Shown piece by piece: positions 1 through 9,426 of a DNA stretch of 27,128 nt. The stretch's first letter is position 1. Every line of letters begins with the position of its first letter. The stretch is from the NCBI GenBank assembly GCA_964458015.1, contig CAYWGR010000067.1, positions 1 through 27,128 of the forward strand, written 5' to 3'. The notes beneath the pieces were generated by a model. The model did not search any database. It saw only the letters and a program-made list of their open reading frames with translations, and was not told the origin of the DNA. Position numbers and translations under genes: made by a program. This stretch comes from CAYWGR01 sp964458015 (GTDB lineage: Bacteria > Planctomycetota > Planctomycetia > Pirellulales > Thermoguttaceae).

Positions 1-279
1 GTCGGCCTGGGGAATAAACGCGGCGAGCTTGGCCAGATCCGACTGCTTCCAATCCTGCCATGGCATGGCGCAGATGTCCAACTCGCCCGTAATGTCGCCG
101 GTCATCATGCGATCGAGCGCCTTGAGCAACGTTGTCTTGCCGGCGCCGTTCGGCCCGACGATCGACACGTATTCTCCGCGCCGAATCTGGAATGAAACGT
201 CGCGCAAGACCTGCTTCTCTCCGATGGTGCAGGAAAACTTGCGGGCTTCGAGCACGATATTAGTGTTCAGGTTGCGCAT
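1..279 (-). CDS. ABC importer ATP-binding protein, FecE/BtuD-like (3' end cut by window edge)
   Basis: Only the first 93 codons are present; the gene runs off the window at position 1. It would energise import of a metal chelate or cobalamin across the inner membrane. Seen: an N-terminal strand (NIVLEARKFSCTIGEKQVLRDVSF), Walker A GPNGAGKTT at residues 42-50, and the Q-loop IPQ at about residues 89-91. The spacing and the LAKLAAFIPQ wording are typical of the FecE/BtuD/FepC class. The ATG at 277-279 lies inside the end of the upstream substrate-binding gene (20-base overlap), so the two are probably translated together. Signature motif, Walker B and any permease gene lie outside the window. 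Substrate cannot be decided from this fragment. Confidence 0.88.
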   Translation of the reverse strand, partial: MRNLNTNIVLEARKFSCTIGEKQVLRDVSFQIRRGEYVSIVGPNGAGKTTLLKALDRMMTGDITGELDICAMPWQDWKQSDLAKLAAFIPQAD

Positions 280-1207
280 AATCCGTCGTATCCGTATTGT
301 CCCAGGGCACCTCGGGATGCAGTACGCGGGCCAATTCTTCCAACAATTGAATAAACCGAGGCCCCGGAACACAGGTGTAACCCTGGTCGAAGACCAAAAC
401 GCGGCCGTTGTTGACCGCTTGGAGCTGTTCCAATTCTTTCCAAGCACCCAAAATCGTTTGTCGGTCTAGTTGCCCTGCCATGCTCGGCGGCACTAAATCA
501 ATAATCACATCGGGATTTAATCTCAGGATACCCTCTGTTGAGATGACGGGATAGCGGACGCCCACTTCGCGATACGCATTTTGCCCGCCAGCAATTTCGA
601 TGATCTGATCAAAATACTTGTCATCGCCAACGACGAAAATACTAGCCAAATGCCCACGGCTGAGGATCCGATCCAAGGACATCAACACTCGGGGCCTCGG
701 CAGATCCCGCGTTAGGGAACGAATCCTTTCCATCCGATTCTGATACTCGCGCGCCAGTCGCCGACCCTCGGCCCCGCGACCGCATACGCGCCCGATCTGC
801 CGAAACGATTCGACGATGCCGTCGAGCGTTTGATGCGAAACCACCAGCGTTTCCAGCCTCAACTTCTGGAAGCCGGGCAACGACTGCTCGTGTTCCTCCA
901 GCATGACGATCAGATCCGGCTTCAGGGCCACGATGGCCTCGAAATTCGGATCGTAATACCCCCCAATTTTCTTCTTGTCTTCCACCCCGGGTGGATATTT
1001 GCAGAACCGCGTCACTCCGACCACTTTGTCGCCAAGCCCCAGGGCGTAGAGCGTTTCTGTAATGCTGGGAGCCATCGAAACAATCCGCCGACACTGCCAG
1101 AAAGGGGATACTTCCGGCTGCAACGGATCGTCGAGTCGCTTATGCGCGAACAGACTGGCGGAAAAAACCAAGAGAATCGCCGCCAATAATGTCACACGGT
1201 ATAACAT
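260..1207 (-). CDS. Periplasmic substrate-binding protein of an iron-siderophore/cobalamin-type ABC importer
   Basis: A 315-residue secreted binding protein that would capture a metal chelate or corrinoid and deliver it to the importer whose ATPase follows. Seen: signal peptide (about residues 1-21, hydrophobic LLAAILLVFSASLFA), then the family hallmark RIVSMAPSITETLYALGLGDKVVG at 41-64, the GGYYDPNFEAIVALKPDLIV segment near 82-101, and a C-terminal lobe with GAWKELEQLQAVNNGRVLVF. This is the helical-backbone two-lobe receptor fold (BtuF/FhuD class). Start is the ATG at 1205-1207, with GGAGGG only a few bases upstream, which is tighter spacing than usual. No cobalamin riboswitch (B12 box) was recognised in the leader, so cobalamin specificity is not supported over iron. 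It overlaps the ATPase gene by 20 bases. Confidence 0.9.
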   Translation of the reverse strand: MLYRVTLLAAILLVFSASLFAHKRLDDPLQPEVSPFWQCRRIVSMAPSITETLYALGLGDKVVGVTRFCKYPPGVEDKKKIGGYYDPNFEAIVALKPDLIVMLEEHEQSLPGFQKLRLETLVVSHQTLDGIVESFRQIGRVCGRGAEGRRLAREYQNRMERIRSLTRDLPRPRVLMSLDRILSRGHLASIFVVGDDKYFDQIIEIAGGQNAYREVGVRYPVISTEGILRLNPDVIIDLVPPSMAGQLDRQTILGAWKELEQLQAVNNGRVLVFDQGYTCVPGPRFIQLLEELARVLHPEVPWDNTDTTDYAQPEH

Positions 1208-1308
1208 ATCCCTCCAGGTTAGACGGATCTCCCCAGTCGGTCAATCGCACATGCTATAAAGGATGCAGTAACGGATTATGGCGGTCACAGTCCCCAGACC
1301 GCAAAATG

Positions 1309-1485
1309 CACAATAATATAGCCGGGAGCTAACAGCTCCCGGAATGTGCGCAGATTGTACAACGGTTTGGATCGCACAAGTATAGCCGGGAGCTAACAGC
1401 TCCCGGAATGTGCCCGAATTGCACAATAGTTTAGCGGCCGACAGAACGCCAGCCCCTTAGTTTAGCGGCCGACGGAACGTCGGCC
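1309..1485. repeat. Tandem mosaic of four palindromic repeats (two family A, two family C)
   Basis: Two identical 33-base units at 1317-1349 and 1381-1413 each hold the arms CCGGGAGCT and AGCTCCCGG around AAC and end in AATGTGC (family A). Two related units at 1430-1454 and 1461-1485 start TTTAGCGGCCGAC (family C); the second has perfect 7-base arms GGCCGAC/GTCGGCC around GGAAC, the first is decayed. Family A units and the first family C unit are preceded by GCACAA-type linkers. Further family A copies lie at 18685-18716 and 25295-25323. Probably a REP-like mobile palindrome; function unknown. Confidence 0.85.
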
Positions 1486-1671
1486 ATGCTGCCCCCCCTC
1501 TCCAGTCGACAATCTGGGACGTTTTCAATCTCTCTAGTCCAAATGTAATCATTCTGATTCATGCATAATCCGTTTGACTACTCTCCGCCACAGTCCGACA
1601 GCATGCCGAGAATCCGTCGATTTAACACAAGTCCTTTTCCAGCATGATATTAGATTCCATGTGTAGTTGAC

Positions 1672-1688
1672 TTGGCACACGACATGCA
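1672..1688 (+). promoter_or_regulatory. Candidate sigma-54 (-24/-12) promoter
   Basis: The sequence TTGGCACACGACATGCA fits the RpoN consensus TGGCAC-N5-TTGC with one mismatch in the second box. The invariant GG (1674-1675) and GC (1686-1687) are separated by exactly 10 bases. The start point expected about 12 bases after GC falls near 1699, leaving a leader of about 45 bases before the ATG at 1745. No better sigma-70 match was found: TTGACT at 1667-1672 has only a poor -10 partner. No activator binding site was identified. Confidence 0.6.
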
Positions 1689-1744
1689 ATACATGGTATT
1701 CCAGAGAACAACAAACAATCCACTACTCAGAAAGGTTCCAAACC

Positions 1745-2029
1745 ATGAGACGAATCACTTTGATCTTGGCTGCATTTGTCACCCTCGGCCTTGCCGGCAG
1801 CCAACTCCAAGCCCATGACTTTTACCACGGATATGCCCCACGTCACTATGGCTACAGGGTCCATCATGCACCAGTGCTGGCTCCGCCGCTGGTCAGGGTT
1901 GCTCCGCCCGTGATTGCTCCGGTCAGGGTATATCCGCCAGTGGTTTATCGTCCTCGCTGCTATGAGCCGGCTCCGTCCTATGGGTTTTATTACCAAGGGC
2001 GCGGACTGTCGATCGGCATCGGGTTTTGA
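1745..2029 (+). CDS. Small secreted Pro/Tyr/His-rich protein
   Basis: A 94-residue product with a clear signal peptide (MRRITLILAAFVTLGLAGSQLQA) followed by a low-complexity mature part of about 70 residues rich in Pro, Tyr, His, Val and Arg (for example HDFYHGYAPRHYGYRVHHAP and repeated VxxPPV). It ends in a Gly/aromatic stretch, FYYQGRGLSIGIGF. Start chosen at 1745 because AAAGG at 1731-1735 is well spaced and the signal peptide begins there; a longer frame upstream has no such support. A sigma-54-like promoter precedes it and a strong terminator follows, so it is probably a single-gene transcript. Not assigned to a family; surface, wall or metal-binding roles are possible but unproven. Confidence 0.78.
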   Translation: MRRITLILAAFVTLGLAGSQLQAHDFYHGYAPRHYGYRVHHAPVLAPPLVRVAPPVIAPVRVYPPVVYRPRCYEPAPSYGFYYQGRGLSIGIGF

Positions 2030-2060
2030 TAGGCCCTCCCCCGCTAGTGGCAAAAACGAC

Positions 2061-2105
2061 AAGAACCTAGGGCTGTGAAAAACAGCCGACTAGGTTCTTT
2101 CTGTT
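2061..2105 (+). terminator. Rho-independent terminator after the small secreted protein
   Basis: AAGAACCTAG (2061-2070) pairs perfectly with CTAGGTTCTT (2090-2099), and GGCTG (2071-2075) pairs with CAGCC (2083-2087) around an A-rich loop. A T-rich run (TTTCTGTTTC) follows. It lies 31 bases after the stop codon. Confidence 0.82.
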
Positions 2106-2159
2106 TCGCGTCCCATCCGCTACAGTGGTGCATCGGAATTGGGGACAAGGATTACAACC

Positions 2160-2993
2160 ATGACGCACCACGAAGACCACTTTACCACGCCCGATGGCCA
2201 TTTGCTGTACGAACAGTCGTGGCTGCCCGACGTAGAACCTCGGGCCGTGGTCGTGGTGGTTCATGGTGTTTTTGAACACAGCGGGCGCTACGCACGACTT
2301 GCCGAGGATCTGAACCGCCGTGGGTATGCGGTTTACGCGATGGATCTCCGCGGCCACGGCCGCTCGGAAGGCGAGCGCGCCATGATCCGCTCGTTCGACC
2401 TGTTTCTCGATGATCTAGAATTATTCCTGGAGCGAACCGCCGCCCGTCAGCCGGGAAAGCCGGTATTTCTGCTGGGGCACAGCATGGGCGGGGCCGTCGC
2501 TGCATTATTGAGCATCAAGCGGCCGCCTAAAATCCGGGGCATGATCCTCAGCGCGCCGGCCGTGTTGGTGGCCGGTGGCGTTTTTCCCTTGCTGCGACGC
2601 TTGGCTTGGCTGGCTTCGATCGTCTGGCCCACGTTGCGCGTGACGCGCCTCGGGTGCCGTTTTATATCGCGAGATCCCGCGGTTGTCGAAGCGTTTCGCA
2701 ACGATCCGTTGGTGTTTCACGACCGTTTTCCCGTGCGCACTGGTTCCGAAATTTTACGGGCAGCCAAACGCATCCAGACCGATGCCGAACGGATGACGCT
2801 GCCGATGTTGGTTTTGCACGGGACCGGCGATTATGTGACCGATCCGCAAGGCAGCCGGATGTTAGTCGCCCGCGCCCACTCGACCGATAAAACCTTGCAA
2901 CTCTACGAAGGTCTTTATCACGAAATCTTCAGCGAGCCCGAGCGGCAGCAGGTCTTAGACGACCTGCTGGCCTGGCTCGACGGGCATTGCTAA
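2160..2993 (+). CDS. Alpha/beta hydrolase, monoacylglycerol-lipase-like
   Basis: A 277-residue serine hydrolase of the Hydrolase_4/monoglyceride-lipase group, expected to cleave monoacylglycerols or similar esters. Seen: oxyanion region VVHGVFEHSGRYARLAEDL near 31-49, the cap-side motif MDLRGHGRSEG, nucleophile elbow GHSMGG with Ser108, acid Asp224 in LHGTGDYVTDP, and His254 in LYHEIF. All three catalytic residues are present with spacing like human monoglyceride lipase. No signal peptide, so probably cytoplasmic or membrane-associated. Start set at the ATG at 2160 with AAGG at 2147-2150; an in-frame TTG at 2139 is possible but less likely. It faces the ThuA gene ending at 3022. Substrate is not decided. 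Confidence 0.92.
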   Translation: MTHHEDHFTTPDGHLLYEQSWLPDVEPRAVVVVVHGVFEHSGRYARLAEDLNRRGYAVYAMDLRGHGRSEGERAMIRSFDLFLDDLELFLERTAARQPGKPVFLLGHSMGGAVAALLSIKRPPKIRGMILSAPAVLVAGGVFPLLRRLAWLASIVWPTLRVTRLGCRFISRDPAVVEAFRNDPLVFHDRFPVRTGSEILRAAKRIQTDAERMTLPMLVLHGTGDYVTDPQGSRMLVARAHSTDKTLQLYEGLYHEIFSEPERQQVLDDLLAWLDGHC

Positions 2994-3021
2994 CATACCG
3001 CTTGCGGTTTCGCACAACACG

Positions 3022-4059
3022 CTACTTCGGCATTGCGTAATTCGACGGCTTCGTGTTCGGATCGAACTGGCCGAAGAAGCTAAACGGCGACGGCTTGTAT
3101 TCGCCGACGATGGCAACATCAGCCCGGGCGGGAATCTTGTCTTCCATCCCGAGGCACCAATAGGCTGCATTTACGACCAAGCGGCGAAGTCCTTCGCTCT
3201 GGAAATCCTGGGCCGATCCCATCGTGGTGGCAAACACGCGACCGGTTTGGCCTTGATCGCCCTTGTAGGTCTTTGTCCAAGCCACGGGCAGCATGGGGCT
3301 GTTCTTCGGCCCCTCGACGCCTTTATCGGTCGGTTTCATGCCGGTTAAAACTTGGCCCAAGATGATCGGCTTGCTATCGCCGGGCAACGGCAGCCGCACG
3401 GTGTAAACATCGGTCGGAACCCAAATGTCTTCGCAGCCGCGAACGATCGGGCTGCTTTCCGCGTCTTTGGCGATCAGGCCGCGCGTGCTTTCGTGGCCGT
3501 GGTTGCCGTGATGGCTGACCCACGTTTCGCCGAGCACTTGGCGACCAAATCCGCCTTCCCAGCCCTTTTCCTTGCTCAACCAACTGTATTTGGCGTAGGT
3601 CTTTCCCTCGGGAATGTTGAAAGCATGGGTAGCGGTGCGAATGCCGATGACCGGCTTGCCTGCCTTGATGTATTCGTCAACATAACGCATCTGATCGGCG
3701 GGCAGATCGCGGAACCGCGTCATGATAATCATCAGGTCGGCGGTTTTCAGAGCTTCCAGGCCGGGGATATTATTCACGTTTTTCGGATTGATCGCTCCCG
3801 TGGCCGGATCAATGGCGAACAACACCGTGCATTTGAATCCATGATGTTTCGCCAAGATTTTGCCCAACTGTGGAAGCGTTTGTTCCGAGCGATATTCTTC
3901 GTCGCCCGAAACCAAAACGATATGCTTGCCCTTGCCGGGACCGTCGAAGCCGTCGTAGACGACCCACGGATCGGCGGCAGATGCTTGCGATGCATAAGCC
4001 AGAAAACTCAACGCCAACGTGAAAACGGAAACTGAAGCCCGGAAGCAATGGCGAATCAT
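3022..4059 (-). CDS. Secreted ThuA-domain protein (second of the pair)
   Basis: A 345-residue exported protein of the ThuA family, which has a class I glutamine-amidotransferase-like fold and is linked in some bacteria to trehalose or other sugar use. Seen: signal peptide (about 1-29, ending SQASA), then HIVLVSGDEEYRSEQTLPQLGKIL, a hallmark of planctomycete ThuA proteins, then DLMIIMTRFRDLPADQM and GKPVIGIRTATHAF. The C-terminal part has GRVFATTMGSAQDFQSEGLRRLVVNAAYW. Start chosen at 4059 (ATG with GAAAGGA upstream, and signal peptide begins there); a longer frame reaching 4227 runs through palindromic intergenic DNA. It lies downstream of the other ThuA gene with a 206-base gap holding two hairpins. 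The enzymatic reaction is unknown. Confidence 0.88.
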   Translation of the reverse strand: MIRHCFRASVSVFTLALSFLAYASQASAADPWVVYDGFDGPGKGKHIVLVSGDEEYRSEQTLPQLGKILAKHHGFKCTVLFAIDPATGAINPKNVNNIPGLEALKTADLMIIMTRFRDLPADQMRYVDEYIKAGKPVIGIRTATHAFNIPEGKTYAKYSWLSKEKGWEGGFGRQVLGETWVSHHGNHGHESTRGLIAKDAESSPIVRGCEDIWVPTDVYTVRLPLPGDSKPIILGQVLTGMKPTDKGVEGPKNSPMLPVAWTKTYKGDQGQTGRVFATTMGSAQDFQSEGLRRLVVNAAYWCLGMEDKIPARADVAIVGEYKPSPFSFFGQFDPNTKPSNYAMPK

Positions 4060-4148
4060 GGTAGATCCTTTCGGAAAGACGGAGGGATAGTCGTGCAATG
4101 GAATCAAATGAAAGGTGTTGCGAATATCTTGTAATGTGTTGTGAACAT

Positions 4149-4176
4149 CTCGTTCCGAAGCTCCGGCTTCGGAACG
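4149..4176. repeat. Family B palindrome, copy 1 (GAAGC variant)
   Basis: CGTTCCGAAGC (4151-4161) and GCTTCGGAACG (4166-4176) form a perfect 11-base stem with a TCCG loop. It lies between the two ThuA genes. Four other copies lie at 14125, 18609, 18750 and 20045. Confidence 0.88.
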
Positions 4177-4215
4177 TAATCGCAAATCCGGCCGAGGGTT
4201 CCCACGGCAAAAGCA

Positions 4216-4242
4216 CCATGCCCACAACCAGCGTGGGCATGG
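4216..4242. repeat. Perfect 10-base hairpin between the ThuA genes
   Basis: CCATGCCCAC (4216-4225) and GTGGGCATGG (4233-4242) are exact inverted repeats around AACCAGC. There is no T-tract on either side, so it is not a standard terminator. It begins 23 bases after the stop of the upstream ThuA gene in transcription direction. It is probably another dispersed palindrome family; only one copy was seen in the window. Confidence 0.8.
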
Positions 4243-4265
4243 CGCTCGGTTGTCCCTAGGAAAAA

Positions 4266-5141
4266 CTACTTGCGGATGCTGGCTTCATCGGGGCCGGGGA
4301 AATCGGCAGGCACTTTTTGGGTCACTTTGCCCGTGGCCGCCCATTCCGCGCCGCGTTGGAACGTGGCGATAAAGGCTACGCTGTGCAGATGCGAGCCCGC
4401 ATGGCCGAGCATGTTGGCGAACACGCGGCCCTTGCCGTACTTGACCGTGAACAGCATCGGCTCGTTCTCATCCGTGCCGCCCTTGTCCTTCGGCGCGAAG
4501 GCCGTGGCCAAAACCGTGACGTTTTCGGCCGGGCCGCGTAAACGGCAATACAATTCGTCGGCCGGCTGCTTGAACGCCTTGGGCAGACCCTTGGTGATCG
4601 GATGCTCGGCATCGCGCACTTCAACTTTGAATTCCTGCTGAGGACCATGGAACCCGGACGGGCCCGCCGGACCTACTTCACAGACGATCTTGCCGTCGCG
4701 CCAGCAAAGGTATCGGCCCGATTTTTCATTGCGTCCGCCCCAGCCGCCGACGCCGATGATTTTGTTGTACTCTTTCCACTCGAGAAACGCGGCGCAAGCA
4801 AAATGAAAGACAACCACGCCGCCACCGTTGGCCACGTAATCAACAAACGCCTTTTGGGTCGCTTCGGGCCAAGCGTCGCCCTGATAGTTCAACACCACTA
4901 GCTTGTAAGCGGCGAAATCCGGTTTGAAACCGCTCATATCCGCCTTCGGCGCCGGAGAAGTGGCCACATCCACCGTGAACATGCCTGTCTCTTCAAGCAG
5001 CGTCTTCAAGATCGGCGTGGTTTCTTTCCAGTTGTGGGCGTTTTGGCCATCGACGATCAACGCCTTCATCGGGGCGGCCGTCGCCACGGCGGTCAAAACA
5101 AGCCATGCACCCAACACGGTCCAACAACGGCATCGAGACAT
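4266..5141 (-). CDS. Secreted ThuA-domain protein (first of the pair)
   Basis: A 291-residue exported ThuA-family protein. Seen: signal peptide (about 1-22, VLGAWLVLTAVATAA), then MKALIVDGQNAHNWKETTPILKTLLEE, the family's first strand and helix; then YKLVVLNYQGDAWPEATQKAFVDYVANGGGVVVFHFACAAF, WGGR, and DAEHPITKGLPKAF, which is the usual ThuA D-x-x-H-P-I motif. The C-terminal part, GRVFANMLGHAGSHLHSVAF, is also family-typical. It differs clearly from its neighbour in size and motifs, so the two are not a recent duplication. Start is the ATG at 5139-5141 with AGGAGAG upstream. It begins 80 bases after the MacB-like gene on the same strand. Function is unproven; sugar handling is a guess from family naming. 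Confidence 0.9.
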   Translation of the reverse strand: MSRCRCWTVLGAWLVLTAVATAAPMKALIVDGQNAHNWKETTPILKTLLEETGMFTVDVATSPAPKADMSGFKPDFAAYKLVVLNYQGDAWPEATQKAFVDYVANGGGVVVFHFACAAFLEWKEYNKIIGVGGWGGRNEKSGRYLCWRDGKIVCEVGPAGPSGFHGPQQEFKVEVRDAEHPITKGLPKAFKQPADELYCRLRGPAENVTVLATAFAPKDKGGTDENEPMLFTVKYGKGRVFANMLGHAGSHLHSVAFIATFQRGAEWAATGKVTQKVPADFPGPDEASIRK

Positions 5142-5221
5142 TGGATTCTCTCCTGTAAAGGTGGGGGGATTACGAGGGGGGATTTGGAGAACTTACAACG
5201 TTTCCAAATATACCACAAAAA

Positions 5222-7396
<2,175 letters not shown>

Positions 7397-7521
7397 ACAC
7401 GGCTCCGCACAACGGGCTTTTCCAATATCTTCCACAAGTCATTCCAAAGCCGGACAAAATCTTTGTAGACGCATCCGAGGATTCACGGCAGGCAACTGCA
7501 TCGCGCGAATGGCTGACTCGC

Positions 7522-8856
7522 TTATTTCTTTCTATTGAACAGTTTGGGGGCGAAGGGGTTGGTCGTCTCACCCGTGGTGTCGATCAATAGATTTTTGTCT
7601 TCCTCTCCGATCACGACTTTCATGCCTTCTTTCAATCCCTCGCCGCTGATCTCGGTTAGCGTGCCGTCGCTCGCGCCAATGGTAACAGACAAGGGCCGGA
7701 CATACCCATTGCTTTCAACCCAAACTCGTCCCGAATCGTTGCGGGCTTTTGCCGTTTCGCCTGCTTTCGCGCCATCGGTTGGTTTTTTACCCGCGGCGTC
7801 CGTTCGCTGCCGGCCGGCTTTATCGGCCGCTGCCGCCGCCAAATAAGCCCCACGCACTTGCGGATCTATGAGTTGGGTGCGCGGCTTCCAACGCAATGCC
7901 GTGTTGGGAACCAGTAAAACATTGGCGTGATTCTCGACTTCGAATTGGAGATTTGCCGTCAAGTAAGGCAATAGCCGGCCGTCGAGATTGTCCGTCACCA
8001 CCACGACCGTGTATGTCACGACGTTTTGCGTCATCGCCGCATTCAAGCGGATTTGAATGACCTTGCCCCGGAACGTCTCGCCGGGATAGGTGTCCACGGT
8101 GAATCGCACCGGCATGTTGAGATGGATCCGGCCGATGTCGGCCTCGTTCACGGATGCCCAAACCTGGATGCGCCGCAAATCTTTCGCAATCAAAAACAAA
8201 CTGGGCGCCGAGAGGCTCGACACGACCGTTTGGCCGATATTGACGCGGCGGGCAATGATCACGCCCTCGACGGGTGACTTGATGATCGTGTAATCAAGAT
8301 TCGTTTTCGCCAAGCGCAAGGCAGCTTCGCTTTGCTCGATGGCCGCCTCCCCGACGGTTACGTTGGCATCCGCTACTTTGTAGTTTGCCAAAGCCAAATC
8401 GTAGTCGGTGTCCGAGATAGCTTTGTTGGGCAACAAACTTTTCGCCCTGAGCCACTCTTGCTCGGTTTGGGCTCGCTTGGCCTTCAATTGCTCAAGATCG
8501 GCTCGCGCGCGTCGCAGGGAGGCCTGGGATTGATCTACCTGGGCCTTGTAGATCGTGGGGTCGATATTGGCTAAAACGGTGTCCTTGTGAACTACCGATC
8601 CGTAATCGATCAACTTGGCGGGATCCGCGGGATCGCGGCCGAATGAATCGATCTTGCCGGCCACTTGAGCGCCTACATCGACCACCTCTTCCGGCTCGAC
8701 GGTTCCCGTGGCGCTGATCGTCGGAAGCAAATCGCCCCGCTGGATCGTCGCGGTCCGAAAGACCACGACGGAATCAGCGGTCAGACGTGTCGTAAAGTAG
8801 AACACGGCCGCCGCCGCCGCGCCCAGGACCACAAGTATCGCCAGTATCGTTTTCAT
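7522..8856 (-). CDS. Membrane fusion (adaptor) protein of the MacA/HlyD type
   Basis: A 444-residue periplasmic adaptor linking the MacB-like motor to the outer-membrane factor. Seen: one N-terminal membrane helix (about 4-21), lipoyl/barrel-sandwich halves near 55-100 and 190-220 (GTVEPEEVVDVGAQVAGKI and IIKSPVEGVIIARRVNIGQTV), a helical hairpin at about 104-190, a beta-barrel domain (RIQVWASVNEADIGRI), and a membrane-proximal domain ending at 444. Odd: an Ala/Lys/Thr-rich low-complexity insertion at about 339-376 splits the C-terminal part. Start chosen at 8856, whose ATG overlaps the MarR stop as ATGA, implying coupled translation. Adaptor identity is sure; assignment to MacA rather than a close HlyD relative rests on the neighbouring MacB. 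Confidence 0.92.
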   Translation of the reverse strand: MKTILAILVVLGAAAAAVFYFTTRLTADSVVVFRTATIQRGDLLPTISATGTVEPEEVVDVGAQVAGKIDSFGRDPADPAKLIDYGSVVHKDTVLANIDPTIYKAQVDQSQASLRRARADLEQLKAKRAQTEQEWLRAKSLLPNKAISDTDYDLALANYKVADANVTVGEAAIEQSEAALRLAKTNLDYTIIKSPVEGVIIARRVNIGQTVVSSLSAPSLFLIAKDLRRIQVWASVNEADIGRIHLNMPVRFTVDTYPGETFRGKVIQIRLNAAMTQNVVTYTVVVVTDNLDGRLLPYLTANLQFEVENHANVLLVPNTALRWKPRTQLIDPQVRGAYLAAAAADKAGRQRTDAAGKKPTDGAKAGETAKARNDSGRVWVESNGYVRPLSVTIGASDGTLTEISGEGLKEGMKVVIGEEDKNLLIDTTGETTNPFAPKLFNRKK

Positions 8857-9359
8857 GCCTTCGCCTCGGACCCCGAATGGGAACAAATGCGTTTTGGAAG
8901 CCGTCCCGTGCGCTCGCGCGCTGCGCTGCAAGCCCGCATCAATGCCTGCAAGGATGTCAAGACTTCTTTTCTGACTTTGGGCGTGAGATATCCAAGCACG
9001 GACAGTATTTGACCGGCGCGCGCTTCATCATGAACCCGCAGCATCGCCTTGCCGCGGCGAGTCAACTGGAGGCGCCTAATGCGGCGGTCGTCCTTCTTGG
9101 CAACACGCTGGACCAAGCCGGCGCATTCCAGACGATCGGCGAGTTGCGTCATGGCGCTTTGCGAAACGCCGAGTTCGCGTCCCAGTGAGGAGAGAGATTT
9201 TGCCTCCTCGGAAAGAATGCGGCATACGCGCAATTGTGCAAGAGGCAGCTCCACCGCGGGGTCTCGCTTGCCTGTCCCAAACTGCCGCATCAGAGCGGGC
9301 AACAGCAAGGCAATCGCCTTTGCCTGTTCCCGCAACTCCGCGCAATTTTTCCGTCCCAT
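8853..9359 (-). CDS. MarR-family transcriptional regulator
   Basis: A 168-residue winged-helix repressor or activator, probably controlling the efflux genes around it. Seen: dimer helix at the N-terminus, core LPLAQLRVCRILSEEAKSLSSLGRELGVSQSAMTQLADRLECAGLVQR at about 39-85, wing KKDDRRIRRLQLT at 88-100, and the RRGKAML helix typical of MarR proteins. Start is the ATG at 9357-9359 with GAGG upstream. It overlaps the adaptor gene by four bases (ATGA). A sigma-70-like promoter and an inverted repeat covering its -10 lie 24-67 bases upstream, which fits autorepression. Ligand unknown; phenolic or antibiotic-like compounds are common for the family. Confidence 0.92.
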   Translation of the reverse strand: MGRKNCAELREQAKAIALLLPALMRQFGTGKRDPAVELPLAQLRVCRILSEEAKSLSSLGRELGVSQSAMTQLADRLECAGLVQRVAKKDDRRIRRLQLTRRGKAMLRVHDEARAGQILSVLGYLTPKVRKEVLTSLQALMRACSAARERTGRLPKRICSHSGSEAKA

Positions 9360-9382
9360 GCCTCACCCGTCCCGATATTTAA

Positions 9383-9410
9383 CTTCACTATATTGTTAAT
9401 ATATGTGAAG
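9383..9410. promoter_or_regulatory. Inverted repeat, candidate MarR operator
   Basis: An inner perfect inverted repeat TATATT-GTT-AATATA (9389-9403) is nested in outer arms CTTCAC (9383-9388) and GTGAAG (9405-9410), offset by one T. It has the AT-rich dyad form and size of MarR-family operators and covers the -10 box of the promoter in front of marR. No T-tract follows, so a terminator is unlikely. Confidence 0.65.
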
Positions 9411-9426
9411 CATCAGGAGCGGTCAA
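9398..9426 (-). promoter_or_regulatory. Sigma-70-like promoter for marR and downstream efflux genes
   Basis: On the minus strand, TTGACC (9421-9426) and TATATT (9398-9403) are separated by exactly 17 bases, each with one mismatch to consensus. The -35 overlaps the stop codon of the outer-membrane factor gene. A start near 9391 would give a leader of about 30 bases. It would allow marR-adaptor-macB to be made independently of the upstream gene. Confidence 0.65.

Larger units (their letters stand above)
1208..1744. other. 537-base gap with palindromic mosaic and a promoter; no gene seen
   Basis: Divergent spacer between the minus-strand binding-protein gene and the plus-strand small secreted protein. 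It holds an inverted repeat GCGGTC/GACCGC at 1281-1302, the tandem palindrome array at 1309-1485 and the sigma-54-like promoter at 1672-1688. Short open frames here only read through the palindromes and look non-coding. No tRNA or riboswitch fold was recognised. Confidence 0.7.

Noticed and set aside
29..469. Plus-strand open frame of 146 codons
   Set aside because: Antisense to two well-supported minus-strand importer genes; composition is that of a mirror frame.
1208..1320. Possible cobalamin riboswitch before the binding-protein gene
   Set aside because: No B12-box-like sequence and too little leader for the full fold; only a 6-base inverted repeat was found.
1309..1485. Possible CRISPR array from regularly spaced repeats
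   Set aside because: Only two identical units plus two of another type, strong palindromes, no uniform spacers and no cas genes.
3352..4035. Plus-strand open frame of 227 codons
   Set aside because: Opposite the ThuA gene that has a signal peptide and family motifs.
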